A stretch of 64,000 bases of DNA. Source: Hyphomicrobiales bacterium (GTDB lineage: Bacteria > Pseudomonadota > Alphaproteobacteria > Rhizobiales > Xanthobacteraceae). Every line of letters begins with the position of its first letter. Position 1 is the stretch's first letter. Of the stretch, positions 63,801-64,000 are shown piece by piece. The notes under the pieces were generated by a model that saw nothing but the letters and a program-made list of their open reading frames with translations, did not search any database and was not told the origin of the DNA. Both the position numbers and the translations under genes were made by a program. The DNA lies in the NCBI GenBank assembly GCA_017305715.1, contig JAFKKG010000012.1:186001-250000 (forward strand), written 5' to 3'.

Positions 63801-64000
63801 GCGCCTTCATCAAGCACAATGCGGGCAACGCCTACGTCTCCGCTGCATTGGCCTATGGCTGGCAGGACATCACCACGGATCGCACGGTGACGGTTGCCGG
63901 CGTCGGCCGGCTGCGCGCGGAGTTCAACGCCAACGCGTTGTCCGGGCGCGTCGAAGGCGGCTATCGTTTCGTCGCGCCATGGGTGGGCGGTGCCGACATC
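60893..64000 (+). CDS. Autotransporter with beta-strand (PATR) repeats and outer-membrane barrel, 3' end outside the window
   Basis: An open frame of 1036 codons that runs off the window. GTG at 60893 gives a long N-terminus with a signal-like core ending CAAPALA-IDG; a GTG at 60965 is an alternative start. The passenger is Gly/Asn/Thr/Ser-rich with beta-helix repeats; three clear PATR units are GAGTLLLSGANSYTGG, GTLLLTGANSYTGG and SSLTSANTYTGTTF. From about 63200 the barrel begins (WSVWSAGFGGS, VFGVAAGADYVFSP, GAFIKHNAG). A type V secreted surface protein; adhesion is one option but not shown. Confidence 0.88.
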   Translation, partial: MAFLLSKAKPIATDDESSFVAAPLVGVRSATIVVCICLCAAPALAIDGTWTGATNSDWHVDTNWSPGPAPNNTASFTNNGAPTSVAIGGLSSINTIQFAAGAPTYSFTFPVSLSQAFTINGAGIINNSSNAPIFGVGQIFFKNGSTAGNAIFSVVEFDDHSNAGTATISNTLGSGSTAEFTGTSSAANATITTNNGSQTSFGDNSTGGNANIITNSGGRTVFAGSSTAGNASILTRNGGRTDFFTQATGQASFVTEAGGIVDFSSAFGAGSSHQISAGSIAGAGNYFLGRNALTVGSNGLSTTVDGVIADGGISGGAGASLIKIGAGTLLLSGANSYTGGTTINAGTLEASHATAGAIDVFGNNTINISGGALRSTVSGQIANGISFANGATGTFSAAAAHTVTTTGFLTFSDNSIARFGSATDTGTVVIGPPGGIFISSSSQLEVNGGMLRSAVGSNFLSSLTGANASTTVAASATLDFNDQMSPSLGGINSLLGSGRVVIGTNATTDLRIASGTFAGEIAGAGSVHVANFFPAALNGTLLLTGANSYTGGTIVDANHMLQIGSGGATGSIVGNVVNEGVFAINRSNAYTFAGVISGSGAFQQNGSGISSLTSANTYTGTTFINAGTLIVDGSIASSSLTTVNVGGTLGGNGIVGNTVINGGTLSPGNSIGVLTVQGSLVFTAASSYMVEVSPANSDRVNVSGAATLGGATVQANFAAGSYVARQYTILSASGGVIGTFGSLASTNVPSTLAASLSYDTNNVYLNLDLAVSKLPGLNNNQQNVGNALGNYFNANGGIPFVFATLTPTGLTQVSGEAAVGSQQATFNAMTQFLGTLLDPFIGGRGETSASTTSATPFATEGDANGYASAGGRRTEAEREAYAAIYRKASTRDSYDPRWSVWSAGFGGSQSADGNAAAGSNNTTSRVFGVAAGADYVFSPRTIAGFALAGGGTNFSVVNGGSGRSDLFQAGAFIKHNAGNAYVSAALAYGWQDITTDRTVTVAGVGRLRAEFNANALSGRVEGGYRFVAPWVGGADI

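Overview
The window is high-GC, densely coded DNA that looks like the chromosome of a Bradyrhizobium-type alphaproteobacterium (Nitrobacteraceae). Three things point there: Irr-type iron control elements (TTTAGAA-N3-TTCTAAA) at iron-storage genes, many short palindromic repeats of the kind scattered through Bradyrhizobium and Rhodopseudomonas genomes, and a set of small exported Bradyrhizobium-like proteins. No tRNA, rRNA, CRISPR array, insertion sequence or prophage was found. Organism and families are judged by reading, not by database search.

Region by region. 1-6620 is an oxidative catabolic neighbourhood: a cut-off acetyltransferase, a GMC alcohol oxidoreductase, a Rieske oxygenase / GntR regulator / ferredoxin-type reductase operon with GTATAC palindromes at its promoter, and a Baeyer-Villiger monooxygenase. 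6700-10760 holds a MoxR ATPase, a VWA protein, a GlsB/YeaQ membrane protein and two sulfurtransferases. 10760-19900 carries envelope and housekeeping genes: an L,D-transpeptidase, a 2-hydroxyacid dehydrogenase, EttA, a YqhA-type membrane protein, an MltB-type transglycosylase and two glycine-zipper paralogues. 19900-20914 is an iron-storage pair, bfd and bfr, with one perfect and two imperfect Irr boxes. 21000-32422 is a mixed accessory stretch: a duplicated alpha/beta hydrolase, a collagen-like protein, a P450 with an SDR, RidA, an HD-like hydrolase and several exported hypotheticals.

32491-37313 is the thiamine operon thiO-S-G-E-C under a TPP riboswitch. 37344-46100 holds a lytic transglycosylase, an OmpR/EnvZ-type two-component system, PRC-barrel proteins, dodecin, a DUF4403 protein and a second L,D-transpeptidase. 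46106-52992 contains a TAXI solute-binding protein followed by a probable membrane-lipid gene group: glycosyltransferase, phospholipid N-methyltransferase-like enzyme, an Mpo1-like membrane protein, a class III PLP enzyme and phosphatidylserine decarboxylase. A 17-nt motif is repeated upstream of two of its units. 53000-60730 has a serine hydrolase, a Nudix hydrolase, a FecR-domain protein and three DUF2147 paralogues, one with ten 19-residue tandem repeats. The window ends inside a large autotransporter gene.

The best candidates for something not yet described are the lipid gene group with its shared upstream motif, and the DUF2147 trio with its expanding repeat array. Neither can be proved from sequence alone.
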